Positions 33,989-43,538 are shown, counted from the stretch's first letter. The stretch: DNA of 64,000 nucleotides from Burkholderiales bacterium (GCA_017302655.1 JAFLDE010000007.1:26520-90519); one strand, 5' to 3'. The notes: a model not told the origin generated them from the sequence alone. A program made the numbers and translations.

Positions 33989-35116
33989 ATGCCGATGTCC
34001 CCTGTTCCCGAACTGGTCGCCGAGTTGGCAGCCGGCCGGATGGTCGTCTTGATCGACGATGAAGACCGCGAAAACGAGGGTGACCTCGTCCTGGCTGCAG
34101 ACCATGTCAGCCCCGATGCGATCAATTTCATGGCCCGCTTTGCGCGCGGCCTGATTTGTCTGCCGATGACGCGCGAGCGCTGCGAACGCCTGCAGTTGCC
34201 GCCGATGGCCACTCGCAACGGCACCAAGCACGGCACGGCCTTCACGGTGTCCATTGAAGCGGCGACCGGCGTCAGCACCGGCATCTCAGCCGCCGACCGA
34301 GCGCGCACCGTTCAGGCTGCCGTTGCCCCGCACGCCACGGCCGATGACCTCGTCCAGCCCGGCCACATCTTCCCTCTGCAGGCGCAAGACGGAGGCGTAC
34401 TCATGCGCGCGGGCCACACCGAAGCCGGATGCGACTTGGCGCGCATGGCCGGCTGTAGCCCAGCCGCCGTGATCTGCGAGATCATGAACGACGACGGCAC
34501 CATGGCACGCCTGCCCGAATTGGAAGTGTTCGCCGCCAACCACGGCCTGAAGATCGGCACCATCGCAAGCCTCATCGAGTACCGCGCCCGGCACGAGAGC
34601 TTGATCGAGCCTCGCGCCAGCCGGCCCATGCGCACCCGGCACGGCGCTTTCGAAGCCACGCTGTTCGCCGACCAAAGCGGCGCACAGCATCTGGCACTCA
34701 AACGCGGCCAGTGGCAGGCTGAGGACGCGGTGCTGGTGCGTGTGCACGAACCGCTGTCGGTGCTCGATCTGCTCGACACCGCTGCTGGCCCTCACAGCTG
34801 GGGCGTTGACGAAGCCCTGGCCGCCGTGGCGCAAGCTGGAGCTGGCGTCGTGGTCCTTTTGAACATCGGCGACGAAGGCGGGCAGTTGCTCGAGCGCTTC
34901 TGCGGCACGTCGGCACCTGCATCTGCACGCGGTGTCATGGACCTGCGCCTTTATGGCGTCGGCGCGCAAATCCTTCGCGCCCTGGGCGTGCAGCGCATGC
35001 GTTTGCTTGGCCAGCCGCGCCGCATGCCGTCCATGGTTGGCTACGGCCTCGAGGTGGTGGACTTCGTGCCCATGCAACTCGCAGCCAACTCCGTTCCCCG
35101 CCATGCAGCAGGCTGA
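33989..35116 (+). CDS. ribB: DHBP synthase fused to a degenerate GTP cyclohydrolase II domain (RibBX)
   Basis: This 375-residue protein has an intact N-terminal 3,4-dihydroxy-2-butanone 4-phosphate synthase: [29 protein letters not shown] and [12 protein letters not shown]. The C-terminal part resembles RibA in length but lacks the zinc cysteine cluster and the GSxRCDCGxQL block of active GTP cyclohydrolase II; it keeps only distant features ([15 protein letters not shown]). It is therefore likely RibBX, able to make DHBP only, with GTP cyclohydrolase II supplied elsewhere. Confidence 0.9.
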   Translation: MPMSPVPELVAELAAGRMVVLIDDEDRENEGDLVLAADHVSPDAINFMARFARGLICLPMTRERCERLQLPPMATRNGTKHGTAFTVSIEAATGVSTGISAADRARTVQAAVAPHATADDLVQPGHIFPLQAQDGGVLMRAGHTEAGCDLARMAGCSPAAVICEIMNDDGTMARLPELEVFAANHGLKIGTIASLIEYRARHESLIEPRASRPMRTRHGAFEATLFADQSGAQHLALKRGQWQAEDAVLVRVHEPLSVLDLLDTAAGPHSWGVDEALAAVAQAGAGVVVLLNIGDEGGQLLERFCGTSAPASARGVMDLRLYGVGAQILRALGVQRMRLLGQPRRMPSMVGYGLEVVDFVPMQLAANSVPRHAAG

Positions 35117-35570
35117 ACGCGGAACGATCTCCCTAGATGGCCGGGGCCTGCGCGTTGGGCTGGTGCGCGCCCGTTTCAATGACCCCATCACTCGCGCGTT
35201 GCAGCAAGGCTGCGAGCAAAGGTTGCTCGAGTTGGGAGCTGCCTGCACACAGGTGCTCGAAGTCGGCGGCGCGCTTGAAGTGCCGCTTGCGCTGCAAGCG
35301 TTGGCCCGCGCCGGCGGGGTCGACGCACTTGTCGCTCTGGGCTGCATCATCCGTGGCGAGACCTACCACTTCGAATTGGTCGCCAACGAAAGCGGCGCCG
35401 GAGTGAGCCGCGTTGCGCTAGACCACCATCTGCCCATCGCCAACGTCATCCTGACCGTCGAGAACGAATCCCAAGCCTGGGCGCGTATTGGCAAGGGTGC
35501 TGAAGGGGCCGAAGTGGCCGTGGAAATGGCCGGCCTGCTGCGTCGGCTCAAGACTGGAGATTCTGTTTGA
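35103..35570 (+). CDS. ribH: 6,7-dimethyl-8-ribityllumazine synthase
   Basis: This 155-residue enzyme condenses DHBP with the pyrimidine intermediate to make lumazine. Family blocks are [24 protein letters not shown], and [12 protein letters not shown] with catalytic His89. The start lies within the end of ribB, and its stop overlaps nusB (TTGA). It forms capsid-like or pentameric assemblies in other bacteria. Confidence 0.95.
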   Translation: MQQAERGTISLDGRGLRVGLVRARFNDPITRALQQGCEQRLLELGAACTQVLEVGGALEVPLALQALARAGGVDALVALGCIIRGETYHFELVANESGAGVSRVALDHHLPIANVILTVENESQAWARIGKGAEGAEVAVEMAGLLRRLKTGDSV

Positions 35571-36031
35571 ACGCCCCCGCCCGAAACAAGACCACGCCGC
35601 GCTCGGCCCGCCGACAGGCCCGCCAGGTGGCGCTCCAGGGCCTCTACCAGTGGCTGCTTTCCGGCGAGGACGCTGGTGCCATCGACGCCCATTTGCGCGA
35701 CCAGTCCAACTACGCCGGCTGCGACCAAAAGCACCTAGATACCCTGCTGCACGGCTGCATCCGTGAAGCCGCTGCCCTGGATGCCTTGCTGACCGAACAT
35801 GTCGACCGGCCAACCAAGGAGCTGTCGCCCGTCGAGCACGGCGCCTTGATGATCGGCGCTTTCGAACTGCAGCAATGCCTGGACGTACCCTACCGCGTCG
35901 TCATCAACGAAGCGGTGGAATTGGCCAAGGGCTTCGGTGGCACCGATGGGCACAAGTACGTGAACGGGGTGCTGGACCGCTTGGCGGCGCAGCTGCGCCG
36001 CACTGAACTTGAGGCGGACCGCAAGCGGTGA
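35567..36031 (+). CDS. nusB: Transcription antitermination factor NusB
   Basis: This 154-residue protein starts with TTG overlapping the ribH stop. The family N-terminus [17 protein letters not shown] and the conserved [34 protein letters not shown] are present. NusB pairs with NusE (ribosomal protein S10) in rRNA antitermination. The rib-nusB linkage is widespread. The next gene, ybgC, overlaps the stop (GTGA). Confidence 0.95.
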   Translation: MNAPARNKTTPRSARRQARQVALQGLYQWLLSGEDAGAIDAHLRDQSNYAGCDQKHLDTLLHGCIREAAALDALLTEHVDRPTKELSPVEHGALMIGAFELQQCLDVPYRVVINEAVELAKGFGGTDGHKYVNGVLDRLAAQLRRTELEADRKR

Positions 36032-36438
36032 GTGAAGCCGCGTCGTCGTTCCGCCTTGCGCTGCGCGTCTACTACGAGGACACCGATGCCGGCGGCGTCG
36101 TGTACTACGCGAACTACCTGCGATTCCTTGAGCGTGCACGCACGGAGTGGCTCCGTCAGCTGGGCTGCGCCCGCGAGGAGCTGCGCGCTGAATGCGGCTG
36201 GCTCTTCGTGGTGCGGCGCGTGGAAGCCGACTACCTCCGTCCCGCGCGCCTGGACGACTTGCTCACCGTACACGCCAGAGTCGTGGAGACGCGTGGCGCC
36301 AGCCTCGTGTTCAAGCAATGGATCACCCACGAAGCAGGCCATGAATTGATGCACGCCCGCGTGCAAGTAGCCTGCGTCGATGCACAGCACTTCCGTCCGC
36401 AGCGGCTGCCCCGGCCGCTGCTCGAACAACTGCCATGA
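36028..36438 (+). CDS. ybgC: Tol-Pal-associated acyl-CoA thioesterase YbgC
   Basis: This 136-residue hotdog thioesterase starts with GTG. The catalytic segment VYYEDTDAGGVVYYANYL with its Asp and Tyr is intact, followed by FLERARTEWLRQLG. YbgC acts on acyl-CoA or phospholipid-linked substrates and is usually cotranscribed with the tol genes, as here (4-base overlap with tolQ). Confidence 0.95.
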   Translation: MSEAASSFRLALRVYYEDTDAGGVVYYANYLRFLERARTEWLRQLGCAREELRAECGWLFVVRRVEADYLRPARLDDLLTVHARVVETRGASLVFKQWITHEAGHELMHARVQVACVDAQHFRPQRLPRPLLEQLP

Positions 36439-37112
36439 ACCAAGATCTTTCCATCATCGCCCTGGTGACCCAGGCCAGCCTGGTCGTGCAGCTCGTCATG
36501 GCTGCCCTGCTCATCGTCTCGGTGGCCAGTTGGAGCGTGATTTTCAGCAAGCTCTTCGGACTGGCCCGCGTGCGCAAAGCCAACGACGGCTTCGAGGCCG
36601 ATTTCTGGTCCGGCCGCAACCTCAATGATCTCTACCAAGCCGCCGCCAAGCGCCAGCAGGGCGCGGCGCCAATGGAGCGCATTTTTCAGGCCGGCATGCG
36701 CGAGTTCCTGAAGCTGCGTGAGCGCAAGGTGGTCGATGCGGGCACCTTGCTCGATGGTGCACGCCGCGCGATGCGGGCCAGCTACCAGCGCGAGGTCGAT
36801 GCTTTGGAGAGCAACCTCAGCTTCCTCGCCTCGGTCGGTTCGGTCTCGCCTTACGTCGGCTTGTTCGGCACGGTGTGGGGGATCATGCATGCTTTCGTCG
36901 GCCTGTCGAACCTGCAACAGGTGACGCTGGCCACCGTGGCACCGGGCATCGCCGAGGCGCTGGTCGCCACCGCCATCGGCCTGTTCGCCGCCATTCCGGC
37001 AGTCATCGCCTACAACCGCTTCGCGCGCCAGATCGACCGGGCGGCGATCCAGTTGGAGACCTTCATCGAGGAGTTCTCCAACATCCTGCAGCGCAACGCG
37101 GGACAGCACTGA
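36435..37112 (+). CDS. tolQ: Tol-Pal system protein TolQ
   Basis: This 225-residue inner-membrane protein has three helices: about 17-37, 140-160 (SVGSVSPYVGLFGTVWGIMH) and 170-195. The MotA/TolQ/ExbB signature GLFGTVWGIMHAFVGL is present. It forms the proton channel with TolR and powers TolA, which helps constriction of the outer membrane at division. It follows ybgC and overlaps tolR (TGATG). Confidence 0.95.
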   Translation: MNQDLSIIALVTQASLVVQLVMAALLIVSVASWSVIFSKLFGLARVRKANDGFEADFWSGRNLNDLYQAAAKRQQGAAPMERIFQAGMREFLKLRERKVVDAGTLLDGARRAMRASYQREVDALESNLSFLASVGSVSPYVGLFGTVWGIMHAFVGLSNLQQVTLATVAPGIAEALVATAIGLFAAIPAVIAYNRFARQIDRAAIQLETFIEEFSNILQRNAGQH

Positions 37113-37537
37113 TGCCGGGCGTCGCGGGCCGCGGCGGCCGCCGCCGCACGATCAACGAGATCAACATGGTGCCGTTCATCGACGTCATGCTGGTGCTGCT
37201 CATCATCTTCATGGTCAGTGCTCCGCTGATCACCACCGGCGTGGTGGATCTGCCCAGCGTCGGCAAGGCCAAGACGCAGCCGGCGCATGTCATCCACATC
37301 GTGGTCGGCGACGACGGGGCGCTGAAGTTCCGCAAGGACGAGCAAGCCGACCCCGCCCCGCTGCAACTCAAGGACGTGCTGCGCCGCGTGCGTGAGGCGC
37401 AGGGCAGCGACGCCACGATCCCCGTCGTCATCTCGGCGGACCGGCAGGTGAAGTACGAAAAGGTCGTCGAGGTGATGGACCGACTGCAGTCCGGTGGCAT
37501 CCAGCGTGTCGGCCTGGCGGTGCGCCAGGGGCGTTGA
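37112..37537 (+). CDS. tolR: Tol-Pal system protein TolR
   Basis: This 141-residue protein has a short cytoplasmic N-terminus (RRRTINEINMVPFIDVMLVL) with the membrane helix carrying the proton-conducting Asp in FIDVMLVLLIIFM, then an ExbD/TolR periplasmic domain ending with QSGGIQRVGLAV. It works with TolQ. The length and order are standard. Confidence 0.95.
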   Translation: MPGVAGRGGRRRTINEINMVPFIDVMLVLLIIFMVSAPLITTGVVDLPSVGKAKTQPAHVIHIVVGDDGALKFRKDEQADPAPLQLKDVLRRVREAQGSDATIPVVISADRQVKYEKVVEVMDRLQSGGIQRVGLAVRQGR

Positions 37538-37547
37538 CGCGAGTTCC

Positions 37548-38381
37548 ATGAGCACGTTGGCGCTGCCGTCGCGGCCCGTCCATCAGGGGGACGGTGGCCG
37601 CAGCTTGCTGCTGGCACTGGCCGCGCATGGCCTGCTGGTCTGGGCGCTGGCGCACGGCGTGAACTGGCGTGCCAGCAGCGAGAGCGCCGTCGCCGAGGCC
37701 GAACTCTGGTCCGTGGTGCCTCAGGCCGCGGCGCCGAAGGCCGAGGAGCCACCGCCGCCCGAGCCGGTGCGCCCTCCAACCGCCCCCCCGCGTGAGGTGG
37801 TGCAACCGCCCAAGGTCGAACCTGAAGCGGACATCGCCCAGGAACGCGAGCGCCGCCGCAAGGAAGAACTGCGCAAGGCCGCCGAGCAAGAGGAACAGCA
37901 GCGCAAGGCCCACGAGCAGCGTCGCATCAAGGAGATGGAGAAGCTGGAGGCCCTGCGCAAGCAGGAAGCCGAGAAGACGCAAGCACGCGAAGCCAAGGCC
38001 GAAGAGGCCCGCCGCGAGAAGCAGCGCCAGGACAACCTGCGCCGCATTCAAGGCTTGGCCGGTGGCAGCGGCGCGCCCGGCAGCACCGGCACAGCCGCGC
38101 AAGCCAGTGGCCCCAGCGCCGGTTACGCAGGCCGCATCGTGGCCCGCATCCAGCCGCGCATCGTCTACACCGACGCCATCACGGCGCGCTGGAGCACCTT
38201 GGTGGAAGTGCGCTGCGCGCCCGACGGCCTGGTGCTGGGGCGGAAGGTGGTCACGCCTTCGGGCAACCCTGCCTGGGACGAAGCCGTGCTGCGCGCCATC
38301 GACAGCGCGCAGCGCATTCCGCGCGACACCGACGGCACCGTGCCCGCCAGCTTCACCATCGCATTCAACTCGCGCGATTGA
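37548..38381 (+). CDS. tolA: Tol-Pal system protein TolA
   Basis: This 277-residue protein starts with a cytoplasmic tail and one helix (about residues 18-36). A proline-rich part (PPPPEPVRPPTAPP) and a charged K/E/A/R coiled-coil of about 70 residues follow (AQERERRRKEELRKAAEQEE onward), then a compact C-terminal domain (RWSTLVEVRCAPDGLVLGRK). TolA bridges the membranes to Pal/TolB. Here tolB and pal do not follow; the bufferin operon is convergent with a 17-base overlap. Confidence 0.92.
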   Translation: MSTLALPSRPVHQGDGGRSLLLALAAHGLLVWALAHGVNWRASSESAVAEAELWSVVPQAAAPKAEEPPPPEPVRPPTAPPREVVQPPKVEPEADIAQERERRRKEELRKAAEQEEQQRKAHEQRRIKEMEKLEALRKQEAEKTQAREAKAEEARREKQRQDNLRRIQGLAGGSGAPGSTGTAAQASGPSAGYAGRIVARIQPRIVYTDAITARWSTLVEVRCAPDGLVLGRKVVTPSGNPAWDEAVLRAIDSAQRIPRDTDGTVPASFTIAFNSRD

Positions 38382-38838
38382 ACACCGCTCGGTCCAGCGA
38401 CCAGCGGCCCGGGCCCCAGAACCACACGAGCAGCAGCAGCGCGCCCCAGAGCTGATGCTCGATGAGCGCAGCCGGAGCGATCTCGGCCAGGCTGAGCACG
38501 GCCACGACGTTCAGCACCGTAAGCCCGGCCGCTGCGAAGCGCCCAGCGAGCCCCAGGACCAACAGCACGGGAAGCACCAGTTCGCCCGCCGTGCCCGCCA
38601 ACGCCGCCACCTGCGGGGGCAGCAAGGGCACCGCGTACTCGTTCTCGAACAGCAAGACCGTGGTCTCCCAGTCACGGATCTTGGTCAGGCCGGCCAAGAA
38701 AAAAGCCTTAGCGACATGGAACCTAGCACCCAGTAGCAACAGGTCTTGCACCCAGATCAGCGGCGCACGAAGCGAGGCTGGCATGCGCATCGATGGGGCG
38801 CCGCTGTCGGTCGCGGCTTGCCAGAGAGTTCGGATCAT
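38365..38838 (-). CDS. bufD: DoxX-family membrane protein, BufD-like
   Basis: About 157 residues start at the ATG at 38838. Four membrane helices and the DoxX blocks HVAKAFFLAGLTKIRDWETT and LLPPQVAALAGTAGELVLPVLL are present. DoxX proteins accompany bufferin operons as BufD, downstream of bufABC. It is the last gene of the operon here, about 43 bases after bufC. Its role in the system is not established; export or redox support is possible. Confidence 0.8.
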   Translation of the reverse strand: MIRTLWQAATDSGAPSMRMPASLRAPLIWVQDLLLLGARFHVAKAFFLAGLTKIRDWETTVLLFENEYAVPLLPPQVAALAGTAGELVLPVLLVLGLAGRFAAAGLTVLNVVAVLSLAEIAPAALIEHQLWGALLLLVWFWGPGRWSLDRAVFNRAS

Positions 38839-38881
38839 GGGCAAGCAGGCTTGTGCGCCTGGTGAGTGAGCGATCGAGGCA

Positions 38882-39682
38882 CTACGCAGTCAGCCGCGGT
38901 GCGGTTTCATCGGCTCCCAACAACCAGCCCCGCGTCCAGGCGCGTTGCAGCGCGACGCCCAGATCGAACTGCGGGTAAGACCGCAGTTGCTGCACTACCG
39001 CCTCGGCCAGCGAGGCGCAGGCAGGCTCGGCGCCCAACTGCAAGCCTAGCCAGTGGGCCTCGTCGTCCGGCAGCCAGCTTCGGCACGGCTTCCAGCCTCG
39101 GCGCCACACCACCATGGTGGCGGTCGCCGCGTTCCCGTCCAGGCCATCGAGCGCCTCATTGCCTGCCGCAAGCAGTTCGTTCAAGCTCGGCAGGCTGGGG
39201 ACGAGCCGCAGGTGCTGGCTCCAGCGCAGTCGCAAGCGGGCGGCATCGGTCTGCTGCAAGCGAAGCCAAAGCATGGCATCGGGCTCTGCGTCGTCGGCGG
39301 CACTCGCCAATCGGTGCATGTCGTCGTCCAGCGCTGCCAGCCATGGCGGCTCCTCGTCCATGCCGGGCAGCGCTTGCAAGAAGCTCTTCAGTTCCCCGCC
39401 CCAGCGGTTCATGTCGCCTTCACGGGGCGGATGCTCACGCGCGAAGGCCCAGGCCAGCCCCGCAAAATCGGGGTCGCCCAGCCAGGCTTGCAGCAGCGGG
39501 TAGCGCGCGGCCAGCGCGCGCACCGCCAGCGCCTTGGCGTGCTCCCGATATGCGGACAGGCATCGGTCCAAGGGTCGCGGGCCAACCGCAGTCAGGCTCG
39601 CCGGTGCTTGGGCACCCGCTTCGCCCCAAATCCAAGCGACCAGAGCAGCCTGGTCGGCAGAGTCGTCAGCGGCATTCGTCAC
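38882..39682 (-). CDS. bufC: DUF2063 protein, BufC-like partner of a DUF692 enzyme
   Basis: This 266-residue protein carries the DUF2063 N-terminal domain ('putative DNA-binding'): LSAYREHAKALAVRALAARYPLLQAWLG, then FAREHPPREGDMNRWG. DUF2063 proteins are RiPP-recognition partners of DUF692 oxidases (BufC, MbnC). The start overlaps the bufB stop by four bases, so the two are cotranslated. It probably recognises the precursor leader and helps cysteine modification (knowledge plus inference). Confidence 0.87.
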   Translation of the reverse strand: MTNAADDSADQAALVAWIWGEAGAQAPASLTAVGPRPLDRCLSAYREHAKALAVRALAARYPLLQAWLGDPDFAGLAWAFAREHPPREGDMNRWGGELKSFLQALPGMDEEPPWLAALDDDMHRLASAADDAEPDAMLWLRLQQTDAARLRLRWSQHLRLVPSLPSLNELLAAGNEALDGLDGNAATATMVVWRRGWKPCRSWLPDDEAHWLGLQLGAEPACASLAEAVVQQLRSYPQFDLGVALQRAWTRGWLLGADETAPRLTA

Positions 39683-40494
39683 CGCTCAATCCCCGCCAGC
39701 AGAACATCGAAAGATGGAATGTCGGTGTCCCACTCCAGCAATCCCTGCGCCAGCGGAAAGCGTTGCCGTGCATGGTCCAGCAACTGCCAGCAGGCATCGG
39801 AAGGCGCGCTTCCGTGGTCGTCAATGAAGAGGCCATCGACCTGTGCGTGCCCGGCCACATGGATCTCAGTCACGCTGCCATCGTCCAGGCGTTCGATCCA
39901 TTGCCTGCAGCTGTCCAGCACCATCGCGCCATCGCCCTCCCCTGCGGCTTCGTTGCGCGCGTTGACCAGCAGGTTGTTGACGTCGAGCAGCAGCGCACAG
40001 CCGCTGCGCCGCACGAGCTCGTTGAAGAACTGGGGCTCGGCCAGTTCGTCTCCCGTCCAGCGCACATAGGCGCTGAGGTTCTCCACCAGCAGCGGACGGC
40101 GCAAGCAGTCCTGCACCTGACCGACATGCGCCACCAAGCGCCGCAGGTTCGCTTCGTCAAACGCCACGGGCAGCAGATCGGCCGCATGCTGCACGCCGCT
40201 CATTCCCTGGACACGAGCGAAACACGCGTGATCAGACACAAACCGCGGCTGCACCCGCGCGGCCAATTCAGCCAATTGCTGCAGGTGCGCCTCATCCAGC
40301 CCGGCCGCAGAGCCGAGACCCAAGCCCACCGCGTGCAGGCTGATCTCGTAATGCTCACGCGCTGCCATCAGCAATCCTGGGGCAGCACCTCCTTTGGCGA
40401 AGAAGTTTTCCGCGTGCACTTCCAGCAGGGGCAGCCTGGGCAAGCGCCGCAGCAACTCCTCATGGTGCGGGTGGCGCCAGCCCAGGCCGAGCAT
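39679..40494 (-). CDS. bufB: DUF692 multinuclear iron oxidase, BufB-like
   Basis: This 271-residue TIM-barrel protein of the DUF692 (MNIO) family includes LEVHAENFF, ISLHAVGLGLGS, SDHACFARV, LLVENLSAYV, LLDVNNLLVNARNE and EIHVAGHAQVDGLFIDDHG. His, Asp and Glu in these blocks ligate two or three irons. In bufferin systems, this enzyme converts precursor cysteines to copper-binding thiooxazole-type groups. It lies 6 bases downstream of bufA. Confidence 0.92.
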   Translation of the reverse strand: MLGLGWRHPHHEELLRRLPRLPLLEVHAENFFAKGGAAPGLLMAAREHYEISLHAVGLGLGSAAGLDEAHLQQLAELAARVQPRFVSDHACFARVQGMSGVQHAADLLPVAFDEANLRRLVAHVGQVQDCLRRPLLVENLSAYVRWTGDELAEPQFFNELVRRSGCALLLDVNNLLVNARNEAAGEGDGAMVLDSCRQWIERLDDGSVTEIHVAGHAQVDGLFIDDHGSAPSDACWQLLDHARQRFPLAQGLLEWDTDIPSFDVLLAGIER

Positions 40495-40500
40495 CGATGC

Positions 40501-40770
40501 TTACTTCTTCGCTTTGGCCTTGGCTTCCTCGGCCGTCATGCCATTCATGGCCTTGCACTGCCCCTTGGGCACGTACTTCCACTCATCTGGGGCGTTGTCC
40601 GCCTTGGATTGACCGGCACAACTGTGCGTGCCACTCAGGTTGGCACAGTCGTTCTGCCCCGCTTTGGCAATGCCATAGCACTTCTCCTTGGCTTGGGCCT
40701 GGGCCTGCGGTGCAGCGCCGAGGGAGAGAGCGGCCGCGACGGCGGCCAGGACGATGGTTTGCGTGTTCAT
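40501..40770 (-). CDS. bufA: DUF2282 bufferin precursor peptide BufA
   Basis: This 89-residue peptide starts at the ATG at 40770. It has a Sec-type signal ([21 protein letters not shown]), then four core cysteines: Cys31 (KCYGIAKAG), Cys42 (NDCAN), Cys51 (HSCAGQ), Cys72 (KGQCKAM). The pattern, with EWKYVPKG, matches bufferin-1 precursors, whose core cysteines are oxidised by BufB/BufC and which sequester copper in the periplasm. A basic repetitive tail follows (EEAKAKAKK). It is first in the buf operon. Confidence 0.9.
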   Translation of the reverse strand: MNTQTIVLAAVAAALSLGAAPQAQAQAKEKCYGIAKAGQNDCANLSGTHSCAGQSKADNAPDEWKYVPKGQCKAMNGMTAEEAKAKAKK

Positions 40771-40950
40771 GCTTGGAACTCCAGATTGAGGTGGCAAAAC
40801 CCTTGGCGCCGAAATCGGCGACAGGCAGTGTCGCGCAGCGAGCGCAGCGCCGGCACAGAGCCGACATGCCCTCACTACGCATGCATCCGCGCATTGGTTT
40901 CATGCACATCGGGACGAGCATCCTGCGACGGAAGACCCTGGCCGACCGAG

Positions 40951-40959
40951 GGTTCCCCT
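40951..40959 (-). promoter_or_regulatory. Possible ECF-type -35 element upstream of bufA
   Basis: On the minus strand, GGGGAACCC lies about 180 bases before the bufA start; GGAACC resembles ECF sigma -35 elements. A matching -10 (such as CGTC) is not at ideal spacing. The 227-base divergent spacer shows no gene. Confidence 0.2.
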
Positions 40960-40997
40960 GAGCCGGCCCCAAGCTCTGCTCCCTCTATGCTGGCGCC

Positions 40998-43538
40998 ATG
41001 TCCGAGAGCCTTCCGCCGCTCGAATGGAGTGCCGCGCCCGGAGCGGCGACCAGCCCCGGTGCGGCCCCTGATGCCTTCGCCTGGCCCACGCCGCCATTTG
41101 CTGCCTACCCGGCCCCGCAGCCGCTGCTGCAACCGGTTGCGGTGGAGGTCACAGCGGCAAACGGGAGCCGCTCCATCGGTCAGTTGATCCGATTGCTGCC
41201 CGCACAGCGTCTGGTGCACCTGCTGATGCCGCCGGCCAAGAATGCCATGGCGGTGAAGTTCAACCAACTCGCGTCCCTGAAGCTGATGCGCCCCGTGCAG
41301 GCTGCCGCAGCCCGCACCTCGGCCGACGCCGAAACGCTGGCGCTGGACCTGCGCCCGCGCATCGACTTTCATGTGCGTCTGCGCAACGGCCATGAACTCA
41401 AAGGCAGCACCATCGGCCATGCGCAGGATGAGCTGGGGCTGTTCCTGTTCCTGCCTGTCAGCCCCAGCGACGATTCGGTGCAGCAGCTCTTCGTGCCACG
41501 TGAGGCGGTGGAGAACTGCGACTTCGGCGATCGCCTGGGCGAGTTGCTGGTCGAGCAGAAGTTGATCAGCAGTGAGCAGGCCAACGACGCGCTTCGCCAG
41601 CAAGCCGAGCTGCGCGGCCGCAAGGTGGGCGACATCCTGGTCGCCAACCAGGTGGTGAGCGCAGCGCAGCTGTTGGAGGCCATAGAACAACAGTCGCGCA
41701 TGCCCATCGTGCGCATTGGCGAAGCACTGGTGGCCATGGAGCTGATCAGTCAGGCCCAACTGGACGCAGCCTTGGCGCAGCAACGCCAGGATCGATCGGT
41801 CCCGCTGGGTGAACTGCTTGTCCGCTCGCAGGTGGTGACGCGTGCGCAGTTGCAGTCGGCTCTGGCGCGCAAGATGGGCTACCCCCTGGTGGACATCGAT
41901 CGCTTCGAGCCTGAGATGGCCGCCTTGCGCAGGTTGCCCGTAGCGGCCGCGCGGCGCCTGGAGGTCCTGCCCCTGCTGCTGCGGGAAGGGCGCCTCGTCG
42001 TCGCCATGGAAGACCCGACGCGACGCGAGGCGATCGACGAGGTTGAGTTCATTGCGCAACTGAAGGTGGTTCCCGCACTGGCCAAGATCGGTTCGGTGGC
42101 CATCGTGGTGCCCACCGCGTATCAGCGGGTGGGCGCGCTCGATGCGAGCTCCGCCGCCAGCGAGACCCTGGCGCCCATCTCACTGGACTTCGATCCCGCC
42201 CCGGCGACCAGTACCGGCAAACTCGTCGAGAGCCTGGAGCGCGAGACCGCCGAGCGGGGCGTCGACCTGACGGACGAACGACCGATTGAGCAAAGCGACA
42301 ACTCGTTGGTGCGCCTGATCAACAACATGATCATCGAGGCGCACGAGCAAAAGGTCTCCGACATCCACATCGAATGCCAGCCGGGACGGGACAAAGTCAA
42401 GGTGCGCTTCCGCAAGGACGGCGTGCTCTCCCCTTACCTGGAGCTGCCGCCGAGTTTCCGCAATGCCCTGGTAGCGCGCATCAAGGTGATGTGTGAGCTG
42501 GACATCTCCGAACGTCGCAAACCGCAAGACGGCAAGATCAACTTCGCCAAGTTCAGCCCACAGCACAAGCTTGAACTGCGCGTGGCCACCATCCCAACCA
42601 ACAACGGGCTGGAGGATGTGGTGATGCGCCTGCTGGCTTCGGCCAAGCCACTGCCGCTGCCGCAGCTTGGACTGGCGCCAGCCAACCTCGAACGCCTTCA
42701 GGCGGCCGTGGCGCGCCCGTACGGCATGGTGCTGTGCGTTGGTCCTACGGGCTCCGGCAAGACCACCACGCTGCACTCGGTGCTCGGCTCGATCAACACC
42801 CCGGACCGCAAGATCTGGACTGCCGAAGACCCGGTCGAGATCACCCAGGCAGGGCTGCGCCAGGTGCAGGTCAATCCAAAGATCGACTGGACCTTTGCCA
42901 AAGCCTTGCGCGCCTTCCTTCGGGCCGACCCCGACGTCATCATGGTCGGCGAGATTCGTGACCAGGAGACCGCCGAGATTGCGATCGAGGCATCGCTCAC
43001 CGGACACCTGGTGCTGTCTACCTTGCACACCAACAGCGCTGCCGAGACCGTCACGCGATTGCTCGACATGGGCGCTGACCCCTTCAATTTCGGCGATTCC
43101 CTGCTCGCCGTACTCGCTCAGCGCCTGGTGCGCCGAATCTGCCCGCACTGCCGCCAGCAGGAACCGATGTCGGACGGCGATCGCGACGAGTTGCTCGACG
43201 ACTATCTCCACGCCTTTCCAGTCGAGCATCGCCCGGAACGCGAGCATCTGCTCGAACAGTGGCAAGCGCGCTTCGCAGTCGAAGGCGCCCTGCAACGCTG
43301 GCACAGTGCTGGCTGCCCCAAGTGCGACGGCAGTGGCTACAAAGGGCGAGCCGGCATTCATGAATTGCTGGTGGTGAGCCGGGAAATCCGGCGCCTCATT
43401 CAGACCGGCGCCCGCGCCGAGACCATTCAACACCAAGCCCTCCAAGAGGGCCTGCGTACCCTGCGTCAGGACGGCATCGACAAAGTGCTGGCTGGCATCA
43501 CATCGCTGGGCGAGGTGCGTGCCACCGCCAACGCCTGA
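40998..43538 (+). CDS. GspE/PilB-type ATPase with four MshEN-like repeats
   Basis: This 846-residue protein has an N-terminal region to about 170 that is not typical of PilB, then four repeats of the RLGELLVxxxLISxxQLxxAL kind at about 178-201, 210-233, 238-261 and 270-293. MshEN motifs of this shape bind cyclic-di-GMP in MshE and PilB. The motor follows: Walker [12 protein letters not shown] (582-592), Asp/His boxes ([17 protein letters not shown] region), and the zinc set CPHC with [12 protein letters not shown]. No pilC or pilus gene adjoins. It may drive a secretion system or a pilus encoded elsewhere. Confidence 0.85.
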   Translation: MSESLPPLEWSAAPGAATSPGAAPDAFAWPTPPFAAYPAPQPLLQPVAVEVTAANGSRSIGQLIRLLPAQRLVHLLMPPAKNAMAVKFNQLASLKLMRPVQAAAARTSADAETLALDLRPRIDFHVRLRNGHELKGSTIGHAQDELGLFLFLPVSPSDDSVQQLFVPREAVENCDFGDRLGELLVEQKLISSEQANDALRQQAELRGRKVGDILVANQVVSAAQLLEAIEQQSRMPIVRIGEALVAMELISQAQLDAALAQQRQDRSVPLGELLVRSQVVTRAQLQSALARKMGYPLVDIDRFEPEMAALRRLPVAAARRLEVLPLLLREGRLVVAMEDPTRREAIDEVEFIAQLKVVPALAKIGSVAIVVPTAYQRVGALDASSAASETLAPISLDFDPAPATSTGKLVESLERETAERGVDLTDERPIEQSDNSLVRLINNMIIEAHEQKVSDIHIECQPGRDKVKVRFRKDGVLSPYLELPPSFRNALVARIKVMCELDISERRKPQDGKINFAKFSPQHKLELRVATIPTNNGLEDVVMRLLASAKPLPLPQLGLAPANLERLQAAVARPYGMVLCVGPTGSGKTTTLHSVLGSINTPDRKIWTAEDPVEITQAGLRQVQVNPKIDWTFAKALRAFLRADPDVIMVGEIRDQETAEIAIEASLTGHLVLSTLHTNSAAETVTRLLDMGADPFNFGDSLLAVLAQRLVRRICPHCRQQEPMSDGDRDELLDDYLHAFPVEHRPEREHLLEQWQARFAVEGALQRWHSAGCPKCDGSGYKGRAGIHELLVVSREIRRLIQTGARAETIQHQALQEGLRTLRQDGIDKVLAGITSLGEVRATANA

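Noticed and set aside
38866-41187. A 773-codon plus-strand open frame across the buf operon
   Set aside because: It is antisense to bufA, bufB and bufC, which have clear family motifs; its sequence is Arg/Pro/Ala-rich low-complexity, as expected for an antisense shadow in high-GC DNA.
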